The notes: a model not told the origin generated them from the sequence alone. A stretch of DNA of 64,000 nt from Stropharia rugosoannulata (GCA_028532985.1 JANCIK010000003.1:1312001-1376000); one strand, 5' to 3'; shown: positions 45,071 to 57,374, counted from the first letter of the stretch. A program made the numbers and translations.

Positions 45071-46168
45071 AATCGTGGTGCAGTACAAGGGACGTGGACC
45101 GTGGTGGTCGTTCAGTATCAAAGACAAAAAGCACGCGAAACGGGCAGTTGGTATCAAAGTCGGATGGCATGGAACGCTGGCTATAACCCCATATGGAGCG
45201 TGATCGCATCATTTGGTGTACGCGCGCGACTATAGCGCGCTGGTTGCACTCTCCTCTTCATCTCCTCCACTATATGCCTCATGCCCATTTGCAAATTGGC
45301 TCGGCTCCATATACACCCTCTCTTTGTATTTCTGTCATAAATCATGCATTCTTCACATAGCTCAAGGCGATAATCAGTACAAGCGCACCGTCTGAAGCCG
45401 ACAACGCGGACTAAAGCGTTCGAAATTGTTCTATGGCGGTCCAGCTCTGGCCCATCGCTTTTTGAACCTCTTTAGTAGCTCTTAGGCGCATATATCCTGC
45501 AGTCCTTTACGGTGAGACGCAGTGGGCGAAACAATAGGTCTGCATCTGCGAAGTTAGGGTTCAAGCACCCGTTCACCGAGGTGTCATTCATTGACAGTTT
45601 CGGTATTAGGAGGAAGACACGGTCATCCCATTCGCATGATGGTGACCAAGCAGGTTGGTAGTGGCACAACGGGCTACGAATCCTCTGCGGCACGTATCTG
45701 ATAAGATGGCGGTTAATAACCCGAAGCCTAAAGTTGATTATCTGGGCGGTAAGGCGAAGGAGGATGATCTGACGCAAGTCTAACGGCATCGTCGAGACAA
45801 TTTAACCCCAAGTAGTCAATGCCGCATGTCCCTGCGTCTGTATTAAGATGCTGGACTATCCTTCTGCATACCTCAAACCATAAAGGACCCTTCTCGGCTG
45901 TAGCGCTAGGTTTTGGACGTCCTGCGCGGACGGTATATACAGCAGAAGATGCATGTTGCTTCCCATTCCTGTAATGCCACTGACAACGACGCAGGAAAGT
46001 AGTAACGTAATGCGTCTCGCAATGGGCGTTGTTCGTTCACCAACGGACAAGTGAGACTTTCCGTCATGTGGTAATTCATTGCCCGGTGGAGAAGCTTCCC
46101 GAGTGGGAACGACATGGACAATCCGGCCTCCCACAACGAAGGTTCAACATTCCCTGCGCTCAACCTCC
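45071..46168. other. long gap between prenylcysteine oxidase and the F-box gene, possible orphan minus-strand gene
   Basis: Divergent promoters of the two flanking genes should lie at either end; the two starts are about 1.1 kb apart. In the middle, minus-strand frames at 45,856-46,134 and 45,472-45,789 could join by a GTATGC donor near 45,873 into an orphan protein (start region GGRIVHVVPTREASPPG, end KDCRIYAPKSY). No domain is recognised and the ORF could be chance. Confidence 0.2.
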
Positions 46169-47989
46169 ATGTGTAGCAACGGCTCCGCCTCTGTCTTTGG
46201 TTTTCCTGTCGAGCTCGGGCAACATATACTAAGCTTCTGCCACCCTTGGGACGTCGCTGCCTTTTCGCAGACATGTCGCGCTGCCTTTACCCTCATTTAT
46301 CAGGCAACTGATCAGTATCTCTGGTGTCAGCTTTATGTGAACCAATTCGATGTACCCAAGCTGGGGAACAATCCAATGACGACAATGCGGGAGAAGTACG
46401 AATGGAAGGATGAGCTTATTAGGCGCATGCGCGTGGAATTGGCCTTGTTTCGTGGACCGGTTCGCGAAGACGAACAGAAGACTGTCTTTGAGGCGTTGAT
46501 AACAATTATCAACGAGCTGTCTCCGTCCTCTCACACGAACCCCAGGCTGACCGTCAAATGGCTCAAACGCATGGTATTGGAGTCTCGTCTTCTCTCGAAT
46601 CTCTACGGCCAGGCAGAATCTGATGAACATGAAGAATTGCATGCGCGGCTGCGATCATGCCTGGCTATGACGCTTAATATCCAGGATGATAAACGCACAT
46701 ACCAGTTGCTACAAACGCGTCGCGACCTAAGCCGTGCATACGTCTATGACCTCCGCAATTATCACGCCAGCAACAAGTGGGGGCCATTCAAGCCTGGGGG
46801 TGCTATCGACTGGATTCATGTCGAGCATCTAATTAATGTGACTGCCCTGAACATCCGCGAGCTGCCCGGAGACTGGGCTAACACCAGGCCTCCGTCGTGC
46901 TTAGATCGCCCAAGATTTTCTTCACTTTCCCCAGCCGAAGGAGGATCCTTCAATGATTGGGCAGGAGTCGAAGGTAAGTAAGCTCTAAGCCAAATCCTAT
47001 CCATAAAGCGCAGCCGTCCAATGCTTATACTGCCCAGGAACCTGGCGGCGCTATGTCTGTTTCATGGATTATCGGTACATTTCTAAAGTAATGCATGAAT
47101 TATTAGAAAGCTGATTGCAGTCTGTTGTTTCATGTCGGCTGCTCAGGGACCTGTATGGTAAGTTTATATACATACCTAGCCAATTTTAACTTTTGAACTG
47201 ATTCCGAACGTTCCACAGCATTCAACGTATGTCGGTTTCTCGTATACGACGGCGAACAGCTTTCTGATATACTATAATTGGTCCAGTTTACCGACCTCGC
47301 GGATGGTCCTCGCTCCCCAAAGTTTTTTAGAGATCCGTTCCGTGAGGCGACTAGACTCATAGAAGTTAAGACACACTTGGTGGCTTCGAATCAGATGCGC
47401 TACCACAGGCTGCCGGAGGGCTCAGGGGACGCGTTAAGCCGCTTCCCGCCTCTCTGCTTCAGCGGCTCCTCAAAGGGAGTGAATGGAAACGAGGCTGCAG
47501 TTGAAGGGTACGTCGTGATGGGGAAGGACGGAATTCCCCGTTGGCAGTTGGTGCGTGTTTTATTTGATTTTACACTATGTACATACCACCTACTTCTTCT
47601 AATATTAAAATATTCCCAGACTTCAATCTACGATGGGCACGCTCAATGGAGGTTTGTGAAATAATAATTTCTGTCTGCGTGGCTTGATACTAAGACTCTG
47701 AATTTAATAGCTCCACAGGCGTCCAGATTGGTGGCGTAAAAAGTGCGATGGGTGTTGTTGGTGTTTGGACGACTACTCACCACGACCAAGGTAATGTGAC
47801 CAAGTTACATACCCCACATTGCTTTTCGTTGACTAAGATCGTAACTTAAATGTCATAAATAGATGATCCAGTCGGTACGGCCATACCATGCAAGGTCTGC
47901 CCAGTGACTGATTACCGCATCTTTTAGGACCTTTCTGGCTTTGGAAAGTCGAAGACAATTCTCCCACTCACCTCATGGAATTTACATAA
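46169..47989 (+). CDS. F-box protein
   Basis: About 460 residues in nine exons. The first in-frame ATG gives MCSNGSASVFGFPVELGQHIL, then SFCHPWDVAAFSQTCRAAFTLIYQ, the F-box (residues about 9-45) that binds Skp1. The rest has no repeat domain I can name: a long first exon (VKWLKRMVLESRLLSNLYG, DLSRAYVYDLRNYHASNKWG), then TWRRYVCFMDYR-DLYAFN, FTDLADGPRSPKFFRDPFREA, GIPRWQL and QIGGVKSAMGVVGVWTT. The final splice gives PFWLWKVEDNSPTHLMEFT-stop, and all later phases check. As part of an SCF E3 ligase it should recruit a substrate, unknown. The family is common in Agaricomycetes, with a conserved domain after the F-box. Confidence 0.8.
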
Positions 47990-48403
47990 TCTTCTTTTTT
48001 CCTACATTCACGGCGCTTGAGCAGTGGACTTTGCCAGGTCTTTCAGTCATTTCCGCGTCATTGATGTTCGTCAAGTGTGTTTGCTTCTCTTTTTGTTCGC
48101 GATGTAACAGTACAGGGTCATTTTGGACGTTTTGGAAGGGGTGTATCAAATTACAATTCAAAAGCTGTTGTACAAGTTGGTTCATTTCTTTACATGAATA
48201 ATATGTAGCCGTGCAAAATAACCCAGGTTTAGCCTAGTAGACGAGAGGGTATCGCATTCAGAGACGATAATGATAGGGGAAGGCGTAGCTAAGTATCATA
48301 AGGCATAACGGCTATATCATGGTGAGTATATCCAGACTAATATCCAGAGTAAATCGTTAGAGACGAGAGCGCTTTTTTTGGAGATGCCAGCATCGACGAA
48401 ACA
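47990..48403. other. intergenic gap between convergent genes
   Basis: Holds the 3' ends of the F-box and DUF7702-like genes. The ORFs seen at 47,941-48,201 on plus and 47,982-48,185 on minus have no domain and lie across UTR. No other feature is supported. Confidence 0.35.
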
Positions 48404-49369
48404 CTAATGGTGCCTTCTTTGTGCCAACACGGTGCTTGCGAATAGGTAGAGCGCTGCCACCACCCACTCCATCACAAGGTCCAGAACTAAAAATAGGACC
48501 CATTTACCCGTAACGGGGTTGAATTTTGCAAGCGTAGCGTTGGACGAGGGGTGGCTGCCGCTAAGATCCGAGGCAGACCAAGCTGCCAGGACGGCATACG
48601 CCATGCGCACTCCGAGGAAAGGGAAGGCGAAGGAGATACCAGTTAATAGCTAATGGACCCTACCAGTCAGTGAACATAGCGAGAGCACACAGCCTGCAGA
48701 ACTTACACTTCGGCGGTAGCTTCGCAAGTGCCACCGATATGTCCAGGCGGCTGCGTGCAGGCAGCCGAGGAGCACGTATGCTGCTACGAAGATGCACACG
48801 CCGACTCGGCGCAGGGCGGTGGATAGTGTGGCGTTGGACGCCGTCTCGTTCTGCTTGTCCCCGATGGCGCCCCCGGCGGCCCCAACGCCGACCCCAGCCA
48901 ACACGAGCAGTCCGGTGAACCGCAGGGAGACGATGATGCGTCGATTGTCACTGTATGTGTGCTGCCCACTGCACGGGATGGAGTCAATATGTCATTCGGA
49001 GGCGAAGGTGTGGCGTTACGTACGCCATGCCAATAAAGCCTAGTGTGGAGAGTAGTATTGCGGATAGTCCGACATAGTCCAGGATGTATGATGCGTTGAG
49101 GAGCATAGTGTTTGGCGCTGGCTTCGCCAGTTGGCCTGCAACGACGAGGGCACCCTCGGCAATTCTGACTGGAGAAAATAGGACGGCTCAGCCAGATGGA
49201 GAGGGGAATGTGGGTAATGCTCACTGGTAGAAAAAGCGAACAAGAATAGCCAGCCTGCGTCCCGCCTGAAGACGTAGCGGAAGACGAGAATAAGGGCTAT
49301 GATGGCTATGGGGACATAGAAGGCGATCTGGGCAGCGGCGAGCTTGCCTCTGGTGTCAAGTGTGGGCAT
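48404..49369 (-). CDS. multi-pass membrane protein, DUF7702-like
   Basis: About 265 residues in five exons, starting at 49,369 (MPTLDTRGKLAAAQIAFYVP). Hydrophobic segments: IALILVFRYVFRRDAGWLFLF; an intron (ACC A|TC AGA) leads to RIAEGALVVAGQLAKPAPN and YVGLSAILLSTLGFIGMA; then IIVSLRFTGLLVLAGVGVG, VGVCIFVAAYVLLGCLHAAAW, GISFAFPFLGVRMAYAVLAAW and WVLFLVLDLVMEWVVAALYL. That makes about seven helices. The C-terminus is short (QRRHH). This pattern fits the fungal DUF7702 family, which has no known function and resembles rhodopsin-like folds in topology. The name is by pattern memory only; the topology is directly visible. Confidence 0.6.
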
Positions 49370-49640
49370 GAGTGTGTCGTGGGGGGCGTCGTGGTGGGTA
49401 TAGGGATAGAGGAGAGACGCTGAGGGGCAGCGCTGAAGAAGAAGAGTTGAACATCCTGCGCACGAGAAAGGTAATTTCGGGGAACCGATACGCACAGCCA
49501 CCCGCGGACACATGGGGTACTGATCATATTCGCACTGATCGCCGATAGCCCATCCCGGAACACAAGATTAGATTCCCCCGCCAAGCCAGATCCCTGCCTC
49601 CGCGCCGACTCGCCTCTCCATCTCTCATCCTCTCGCCACC

Positions 49641-50333
49641 ATGTCCTCGTCACAGTCCTCACCGCAGCTCCGAGTTCTCGTCGTTTGCCTAGGCGCGCGG
49701 ATCTTCCTCCACGTTATCGATGCCTCAGAAGCTGACCTCGCGTTGCAGGGAACATCTGTCGATCGCCCATGGGCGAGGCAGTGCTGAAAGATATCGCCAC
49801 AAAACGCGGCCTCGACATTCTCGTCGACAGCTGCGGGACGGCTGGTTATCATGTTGGGGAGGAGCCAGATGAAAGGTACGTTTCCTGCTCGCCGTTATCA
49901 CCAAGATCCAGCCGTTGATATGGGGACAGGACTGTAGAGACATGCAGAAAGGTGTGACCTTCGTATCGTTATGCCCCGCTGAAGCTCACCGCCATCCCTC
50001 AGCATGGCGTACCCATTGACAGCCATGCTCGCCAGCTATCGACTTCAGACTTTGTCAGGTTCACCCACATCCTAGCAGCGGATGAGAGCAACTTGCGGAA
50101 TATCCAAAGCATAAAACCTGCAAATGCAACTGCTGAAGTTCGGCTATGGGGATCGTACCTCGATAACAAAGCCATCCCTGACCCGTACTACGGCGGACTG
50201 GTAAGCATTCATAAGCGAGGCTTCCTGAAGAAAATTGACGCTCGTTTTGCAGGGGGGATTCGAAAAGGTTTACCAGCAGTGCGTTCGTTTGTCGGACGCC
50301 TTTCTCGACGAGGTGGTAGGGAAGAAGGAATGA
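49641..50333 (+). CDS. LTP1: low-molecular-weight protein tyrosine phosphatase
   Basis: About 165 residues. Start MSSSQSSPQLRVLVVCLG, then the P-loop finishes as NICRSPMGEAVLKDI (C-x5-R). The general acid is in IPDPYYGG. The C-terminus is VYQQCVRLSDAFLDEVVGKKE-stop. The enzyme dephosphorylates phosphotyrosine and some small phosphates in the cytosol. The first intron (49,693-49,748) falls inside the P-loop between the Cys and the Arg and has a GC donor (CTAG|GCGCGC) with a normal CAG acceptor; no GT donor gives the correct frame here. The next introns are GT-AG. It lies 271 bp from the DUF7702-like gene, divergent, and ends 144 bp before the MMSDH stop, convergent. Confidence 0.9.
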
Positions 50334-50477
50334 TCATGCATACCATGCAACCGCACTATTTCCACCCTAAACTGCCTCGATACCTTGTTCGTTCATGCTT
50401 TGGTTTATTGTTTTGAATCGGGATATATATATACATGCATATGGGTAAATAATGTGAATCTGAAGAGAAATAGCAGA

Positions 50478-52814
50478 TTAATGATGAGTAGGCATGTTTA
50501 CCGAAGCGCGGTTTCCAATGGCGTCTTCTGCTTTCCAGAGGCTAGTAATGGTCTTGTTTTGAGTGTAGAAGTTGATTCCACTAAAACACGAATAAGCGAT
50601 GTCCAGACATAGTGCTCAAAAAGGCATATTACTTACCCCTTTCCGTAGAACCCAATATCTCCGAGTACGCTGCCTTTGTTACCGCTCCAGGAGAACATAG
50701 GAAGAGGAACGGGAATGGGGACATTGATACCAATTTGCCCCACGTTCACCTCGCTTTCAAAGCGTCTGGCAGTGGCGCCCGACTGAGTAAAGATTGCTGC
50801 TCCGTTGCCGTAACGGTTCTCGTTGATAATCTCAATAGCCTCGTCAAGAGTATCGGCTTGGAGAACGACAAGTACAGGTCCAAATATTTCGTTCCTAAAC
50901 AAATGTCAGAAAATACAGATCGCATTACGTCCAGCAACGTACTTGTAGCACTTCATAGACGTATCCCCTTTGATGATTGTAGGTCCAACAAAGTTCCCGT
51001 AACGATACTCCTCGGGTGCCTTGAAGCCGCGCCCATCGAGTATGATTTCCCCTCCCTCATCAAGGGCTGATGAGATGAGAGACGTCACCCTGGCCAGAGC
51101 ACCTGGGGAAATTAAAGGACCACTGAAATGCACTGTGAGAAAAAAAAATCGAATCGACATTTGAAAAGTCCTCACAGATCTGTTCCAGGCTCAAAGCCAC
51201 CATTGACCTTGAGAGCCTTTGCCCGCTCGACGAGTCCCTCAATCCACGAAGACGAGTCCCCGACAATGACGGCTTGTCTCATATTAATGAAAATTCTTTC
51301 GCCAATGTGTGTGTCTTACCGACTGAAATAGCCATACAACGTTGTCCCGCGGCTATTATACCGTCATTAATCTCGTTTCAACTTGTGTGAGGCAAGTCAC
51401 TAACCTCCAAAGGCAGCACCAACAATAGAATTCATTGCAAGATTCTTATTAGCTGATGGAAACGGTCAATGTCCGAAGTCCAGAATAGCGTAAAGCTGCC
51501 GTACCATCAGGCATGAGAATTGCATGGTTCTTTGCCCCGAGGTTGGCTTGCACGCGTTTGCCGTTGGAGGTGCCTCTAGAATGCTTTGTAAGACCAGAAT
51601 ATGTATACAGTTGTCAAATAAACGCACCTGTCGTAGATGTGTTTTCCCGCTCGATCACCGCCGACAAAGCTGATTGCCTTAATAGCCGGGTGGTCGCATA
51701 TGGAATTTACGGTTGGAACTCCACCGTGTACGACATTGAGCACACCGGCAGGTAAACCTTTTGGGCAGGAAAAATTAGTAAATGCCGAAGCTGCACGGAG
51801 ATGTATCGCACCCGCTCGCTGACACAGTTCTGCGATCATCATGGCAGCTCCGGGGTCGCGCTCCGATGGCTTCAGAATGAGCGTATTGCCTGTAACTGCT
51901 GCCATTGGGATTGTCCACAAAGGAATCATACTGTAATATCTTAGACAAAAACATTCCAAAAATATAAGTAAACTTACGCAGGGAAGTTGAACGGAGCAAT
52001 ACTAGCACAAACACCCAGAGGAACTCTTCGAACATAGGTATCCATGTCTTTGCTGACTGTAAATGATATTCTCAGTGAGGAAATACTGCATATCATCAAA
52101 TTTTGCGTACCTTCAATTTTGTCGCCGAGAAGCGTCGAAGTTATACCAATTGCAGTCTCGACGACTTGTAAACCCCGGAGAAGATCACCATGAGCGTCTA
52201 AGTCGGCATTTAGAAAATGTCTCAAGACGTGCAAGTGGGTGGGGTACCTCCAAGAGTCTTCCCTTGTTCTAGTACGATGCTATTTGCAATAGCATCTGCA
52301 TTCTCGCGCAGGAGCTGTTGCAGCCTGACACGAAAGAGATGTGTTTTAATATAACAGGCTCAAAGGTGTTCCAACAAGGCACGCACTCCAAAACAAATCG
52401 CTGACGTGTTACGATGCTTGTTTTGCTCCATGACTTGAACGCCTCAGAGGCAGCATCAACAGCGGCTGCAAACTCGGCATCTGTCGTCTGTGGGACGCGT
52501 GTAAGAAGTGTTTGGGAGGACTAATAACGACTGTGGATTAGCCCCTGTCACCAGTGAAAGCACCACCAAAGTAGCGCGACGAAAGCAATGCACACCGGGT
52601 CATGAACATCGATCCACTCAGAGCTCTTGCTTTCCACGAACTCACCACCGATGAAGTTCTTGGTCGACTCTCCGGTAGCGCTTGTGCCCTTCCATTGCGC
52701 AGATATCTGTTCCGCTTTGGGCAAAGCTAAAGCACTTAGAGCCTTGGCAGAGGCAGACGTGTGAAACGCCGACCGCTGCAGGGCCCGCAACTGGGAGAAA
52801 GAACGCAGTTTCAT
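50478..52814 (-). CDS. methylmalonate-semialdehyde dehydrogenase, mitochondrial (ALDH6 family)
   Basis: About 560 residues in some twelve exons. [20 protein letters not shown] is a mitochondrial presequence. [21 protein letters not shown] starts the ALDH core. Then come [104 protein letters not shown] and the active-site [16 protein letters not shown] with the catalytic Cys. The later block [16 protein letters not shown] and [15 protein letters not shown] are specific to MMSDH. It converts (methyl)malonate semialdehyde to propionyl- or acetyl-CoA with CoA and NAD, in valine, thymine and beta-alanine breakdown. Stop at 50,478 (MPTHH-stop). Divergent from the Rap1-like gene, 293 bp between starts. 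Confidence 0.94.
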
Positions 52815-52951
52815 GGTTAGTCTGCAAGTGGATTCACGTTGGGAATGGGAGGAATGGCGTTGGGGTGAAGGCCCGGCACAGCTGCCGGCAAACCGGATCC
52901 TGGGTCGAGTGATGAATCAGAATTAGCAAATGCGGGGTAGTGCGTGTTTGC

Positions 52952-52973
52952 CACGTGATGGTGACAGTGTCAC
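52952..52973. promoter_or_regulatory. CACGTGA plus GTGACA-G-TGTCAC palindrome
   Basis: CACGTGA at about 52,952-52,958 is followed by a perfect 13-bp palindrome GTGACAGTGTCAC at about 52,961-52,973, in the gap between the divergent MMSDH and Rap1-like starts. The RSC9/ARMH3-like gap holds a comparable pair of elements. Confidence 0.45.
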
Positions 52974-53107
52974 AGGAACGAGCGGCAGCAGGAATAATTT
53001 TGAGAAATTATTACGCTTTCCGTCGCATACCATCGCCATTCCGTCGCCCCGAGCCGCCTCCCAGCTGCACGCCCTGAGCTCTCGCGTTTTTTTGGTGTCT
53101 CGCAGCC

Positions 53108-55090
53108 ATGAATCCCAATATGCATCGTGCGAACGAATTTCGCGCGAATAATCTCGCGTCAAGTTCCCAGAACTTTCAAAGCGACTTTATGCCACAGCCT
53201 GGCCATCAGTCATTGTTCGACATAGACATTACTCAGCAACGGCATCTTCTACAAAACCAACAACAACAACATCATCATCATCAACAGCAGCAGCAGCATT
53301 CACAGCATACTCCCCCCCTTTCCTCCTCCCTCCCCAATAACCAGTGGCAACAGCACATTCTGCCAATGAACGGCGGGCAAATGCACAACACGCCACCTGT
53401 GCCAATGATGCCACAGATGCCTCCTCAATTTAATCCAATGGCCTGGGGAGCACAGATGCAGCCCCCAGCAGGGTTTCCCACTGGGCTGCCTGGCCTCGGC
53501 TTCAATCTGTTATCGCAGTCAATCTTCCAAGAGGCATACGCAATGTCCGCTCCCGTTGAGGCCGCCGATGAGCCAATGTTGCTCAGTAAACTGCTGGCTA
53601 GCAGTCGCAAAGGGGAGAGCTACAAAGACGCTCTAAATAGTCTTCATGGCGTGCGTGATCCCTTTCATCATCGACTATCTATAGGACTTACCTGCCTCCT
53701 TCGCATAGAAAAACGGCCACTCAGCCACCCTGTGGAAAGATTATTATTTGGATCACAAAGAGCGGCTAGATGCTTGGATTACGATGTGTTTGGAGAAGGA
53801 GAAGGAGAACGAACGGGAAAAAGCAAACGGCGGCAAGTCCGCAACATCATCCGACGTCGCGCGCGTCAAGCAGCAAGCCGCTATCAAAAAGCCCTCTCCT
53901 GCCTCATTCAAACGCGAGCCATCGCCACATCATATTCCTCCCCGCGTTGCTATTTCTGCGCCGCCTGTGAAGAAGCGAGGGCGCCCCAAGAAAGTTGAAA
54001 AAGCCCGTTCGACTCATTCAACCCCGCCTATTGTTCTTGATCAACCCGCTGGAAGCCGCAGAAGTACCATAAACAGTCTTACGGCCCCAACAGCCGTTTT
54101 TGGCAACCGTCTCCCCGCCCCGCACACTGAGGTCAGAGTACCTGAACCACCATCGCGCTCTCCTACGCCTCCCACGGTTGTTATACCTCACCGCGGGAAG
54201 GGAAACAAGTACACAAAGGAGGACGGAGAATATTTCATCAAGTTTATTGGCTGGCGGCTGAGACAGGACCCTAATTTGAACAGAAATGACTTGTGCGAGC
54301 TTTTAGAAGAAAAGGTTTGTTGTTTTCTTTTGTTCCTTTTAGAGCCTCTTTATTTAATTGATTTTTAAGGCTCCTCACCATACTGCGCAATCATGGGCGT
54401 CTTATTGGTCTGGACATCATGACCTGCCGGATAAAATTCTGGCCGCAGCACGCGGCGAAGACGAAGTGGATGAGGGAAAGAGTGCATCGTCGGCGGCAGG
54501 CGGCTCCCGGACAAACAGACCGTTTTATAAGGATGCTACCACGACAGAGGAGGAGGAGGATAGCGACGGAGAGGAGGATGAAGAAGAAGACGGAGGAGAA
54601 GACGACAACGACGACGATGAGGACAACGGCTCACCTATACCATCATTCTCGGAGAAGGATATGGGCGAAAGGGGTGCACCGTTTACTGACGCAGATCTAC
54701 ACATGACTGCTAAGCACATTGCCTCTTTTCCAAACTGGGAAAAGGTAATGTCAAAAGACAGATGGGACGCTTGGGGAGAAAAGGTATTCGAATGGACGTT
54801 ATTATCACTACATTATACTGACACCATGACAGTATCCTCAGAGATCTGCTAAATCATGGGCTGAATATTACAGACGAAATGAAGCCGGTTAGTGTATCCG
54901 CTATGTTTTAATACTAGATCCTTATGCTAATATTTTGTACACAGAACTTCTTAGACTTGCAAAGAAGTTCAGAAAGCAAAATTCATCAAGAGATACCCAG
55001 TGTGCTAGGCCAACGTGGTTGCAGGCCCAAAAACGCAAGGCAGAAGACGCCACTGTTAGTGATGACTCTGCTAAGCGTTCGCGAACATGA
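53108..55090 (+). CDS. Rap1-Myb-like (TERF2IP-like) DNA-binding protein
   Basis: About 560-600 residues in roughly six exons. The N-terminus is disordered with a Gln/His tract (about residues 52-68) and a Pro/Met/Gln-rich stretch. After KNGHSATLWKDYYLDHKER comes a basic tail with an AT-hook-like KKRGRPKK. A Rap1-type Myb domain follows: NKYTKEDGEYFIKFIGWRLR, QDPNLNRNDLCELLEEK, then APHHTAQSWASYWSGHHDLP. An acidic run (about 54,545-54,630) precedes a second, related unit: DLHMTAKHIASFPNWEKV and RWDAWGEK-YPQRSAKSWAEYYRRNE. Rap1/TERF2IP proteins bind or attach to telomeres and act in transcription; the role here is inferred. No BRCT or RCT domain is visible. Stop KRSRT at 55,090. Confidence 0.7.
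53260..53300 (+). repeat. CAA/CAT/CAG triplet tract (Gln/His) in coding sequence
   Basis: Triplet runs encode a Gln/His stretch in the N-terminal disordered part of the Rap1-like protein. It is likely length-variable between strains. Confidence 0.7.
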
Positions 55091-55542
55091 TGTGCTTGGT
55101 GTATTACCCCTTGACTAGCTTAACTTCTCTCATCTTTTTTGGACCGATTCACTATTTTGCATTTTCTTCATTTGACTGTACAACTGTTTTCATTTTGGCG
55201 TCGACTTCAATTTGGGTCGTCTATTTTGTATTTTAATAGCATCTACTTCTTATTACATCTCATAATCATCCTCTTATTCACGCAATGTATACTTCGCATA
55301 CAAAGATGGGTGCGATCAGATTCTAGTGCATGTAGCGCTACGGTCCTTGAAGTTGGAACTTGCTTTGAAGAAGGAAAGTCGCGTTCACGTGCACTGTATG
55401 CGCCCCTGTGTCATGCAGCAGTTATGAGATCGATAAAGTCGACAACGGCACCTCGCAACGGCATTTCAACCACATAACCCCTCCTTTCACATTCTCCTCA
55501 TCTAGCAAAACTCTCTCCTACATATAATACAAACTTTCCAGC
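55091..55542. promoter_or_regulatory. intergenic region and GDI promoter
   Basis: It contains the T-rich 3' end of the Rap1-like gene (55,130-55,270) and a C/T-rich lead-in to the GDI start at about 55,470-55,520. The minus-strand ORF 55,498-55,764 crosses the GDI start and is a shadow. Confidence 0.4.
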
Positions 55543-57232
55543 ATGGATGAGGAGTACGATGTGCGTCAATTTTTGTGACTGAGGCGGCCGTGATTCACCT
55601 GTCTGGAATTGCAGGTTATTGTTCTTGGAACTGGTCTGACAGAGTGTATCCTCTCGGGACTGCTCTCCGTGGAGGGAAAGAAAGTCCTCCACATGGACAG
55701 GAACGACTACTATGGAGGGGAGAGTGCCAGCTTGAACCTCACGCAGGTGCGCGATTGCCATCATACGCAGTGACCCCAGAGCACGATCTCATTGCCCGCA
55801 TGATGCATCGCATTGCGGCCCCCTGCAGCTCTACCGCAAGTTCCGTCCAGACCAAGCGCCGCCAACCGAGCTCGGGCGCGATCGCGACTACGCCGTCGAT
55901 CTCGTGCCCAAGTTCATCATCGCCTCGGGCGAGCTCACGAAGATCCTCGTACACACCGATGTCACCCGCTACCTCGAGTTCAAGCAGATCGCGGGCAGCT
56001 ATGTGTACCGCGAGGGCAAGATCTCGAAGGTGCCCAGTACCGAGATGGAGGCCGTGCGCAGCCCCCTCATGGGTCTCTTTGAGAAGAGGCGCGCGAAGAA
56101 GTTCTTTGAGTTCTTACAGGGGTGGAAGGATGAGGACCCGACGACTCACCAAGGTATACAGCAGATACTATGCCTCTTTTTCGTCTTTTAATATATTTTA
56201 TGGTAGGCATCAATTTGGATAGGGATAGCATGAAGACAGTGTACGAAAAGTTCGGGCTCGAAGCTGGCACCCAAGACTTCATCGGACATGCTATGGCGCT
56301 CTATCTAGACGACGAGTACGTTACGTTATTAAGTGCTTATCTACAATTCTGACTTTCTATCCTATAGCTACATCACCAAGCCTGCTCGTCCTGCCTATGA
56401 TCGCATTGTCTTATACACATCTTCCATGGCTCGCTACGGAAAGTCGCCTTATATTTACCCCCTTTACGGTCTCGGGGAGCTGCCCCAATCCTTTGCTCGT
56501 CTGAGCGCTATCTACGGTGGTACCTACATGCTCGACAAGAAAATCGACGAAATCGTTACTGATGCTGACGGCAAATTCGTTGGGGTTACCAGCGATGGTG
56601 AAACCGTGAAGGCTAAGCAAGTTATTGGTGATCCCAGCTACTTCGGTGCCGGCAAAGATGGTGGCAAGGTGCGCGTCGTGGAGGAAGGAAAAGTCGTCAG
56701 GGCTATCTGCTTCTTGAAGCACCCTATCCCTGGAACGGACGACTCTGACAGTTGTCAAATCATTATTCCCCAAAATCAAGTCAACCGACGACACGGTAAG
56801 TCATTTGTACGTATTCAAGCACACCAAGTCTAACAAGTAATCATAGATATCTATATCGCTATGGTCTCATCTACACACAATGTTTGCGCCAAGGACGTTT
56901 ACGTCGCTATTGTTAGCACTGTTGTTGAGACCGACAGGCCCGAACAGGAGATTGCGCCTGGTCTCAGCCTTCTCGGCCCCATTTACGACAAGTAAGTCTC
57001 TCTTTCAGCGAATATTCATTCTGGAACGTCTAACCATCGATCCAGATTCGTTCAAATCACTCCCCTGTACACCCCTACAAGCTCAGGTCAAGCCGACAAC
57101 ATCTTCATCACTCGATCATACGATGCAACATCCCACTTCGAGACCGTTGTTGAGGATGTCCAGGACGTCTGGAAACGCGTGGTGGGCACAGACCTTGTGC
57201 TGAAGAAGAGGGAAGTCGAGGTTCAGGGATAA
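55543..57232 (+). CDS. GDI1: Rab GDP dissociation inhibitor
   Basis: About 450 residues in eight or so exons. The first exon, MDEEYD, ends at a GTGCGT donor. The second gives [23 protein letters not shown] and [17 protein letters not shown], the conserved Rab-binding platform with the dinucleotide-fold-like GxGxxG. Then come [57 protein letters not shown] and [12 protein letters not shown]. The later part holds [47 protein letters not shown] and [16 protein letters not shown], ending [13 protein letters not shown]. GDI extracts prenylated Rab-GDP from membranes and recycles it in the cytosol. Length and motifs match the family. It converges on RAV1 across a 142-bp gap. Confidence 0.95.
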
Positions 57233-57374
57233 GCGAACTGTGATAGACGAGTAGCACTAAACGGCATTAAACGATCATTTAGCTCCTCGAGCCCCCAGCT
57301 GTAATTTTACCACATTCACGAATTTAAGAACACTTCGGTCAGGCTAGCATGCATTGTTTTCTAAGCGGTTTTAA

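Noticed and set aside
49306..49943. Several minus ORFs upstream of the DUF7702-like gene
   Set aside because: They overlap the start of the phosphatase gene and have no domain or conserved start.
53229..53414. Minus ORF with Ala/Asp/Val runs
   Set aside because: It is the reverse complement of the Gln/His triplet tract.
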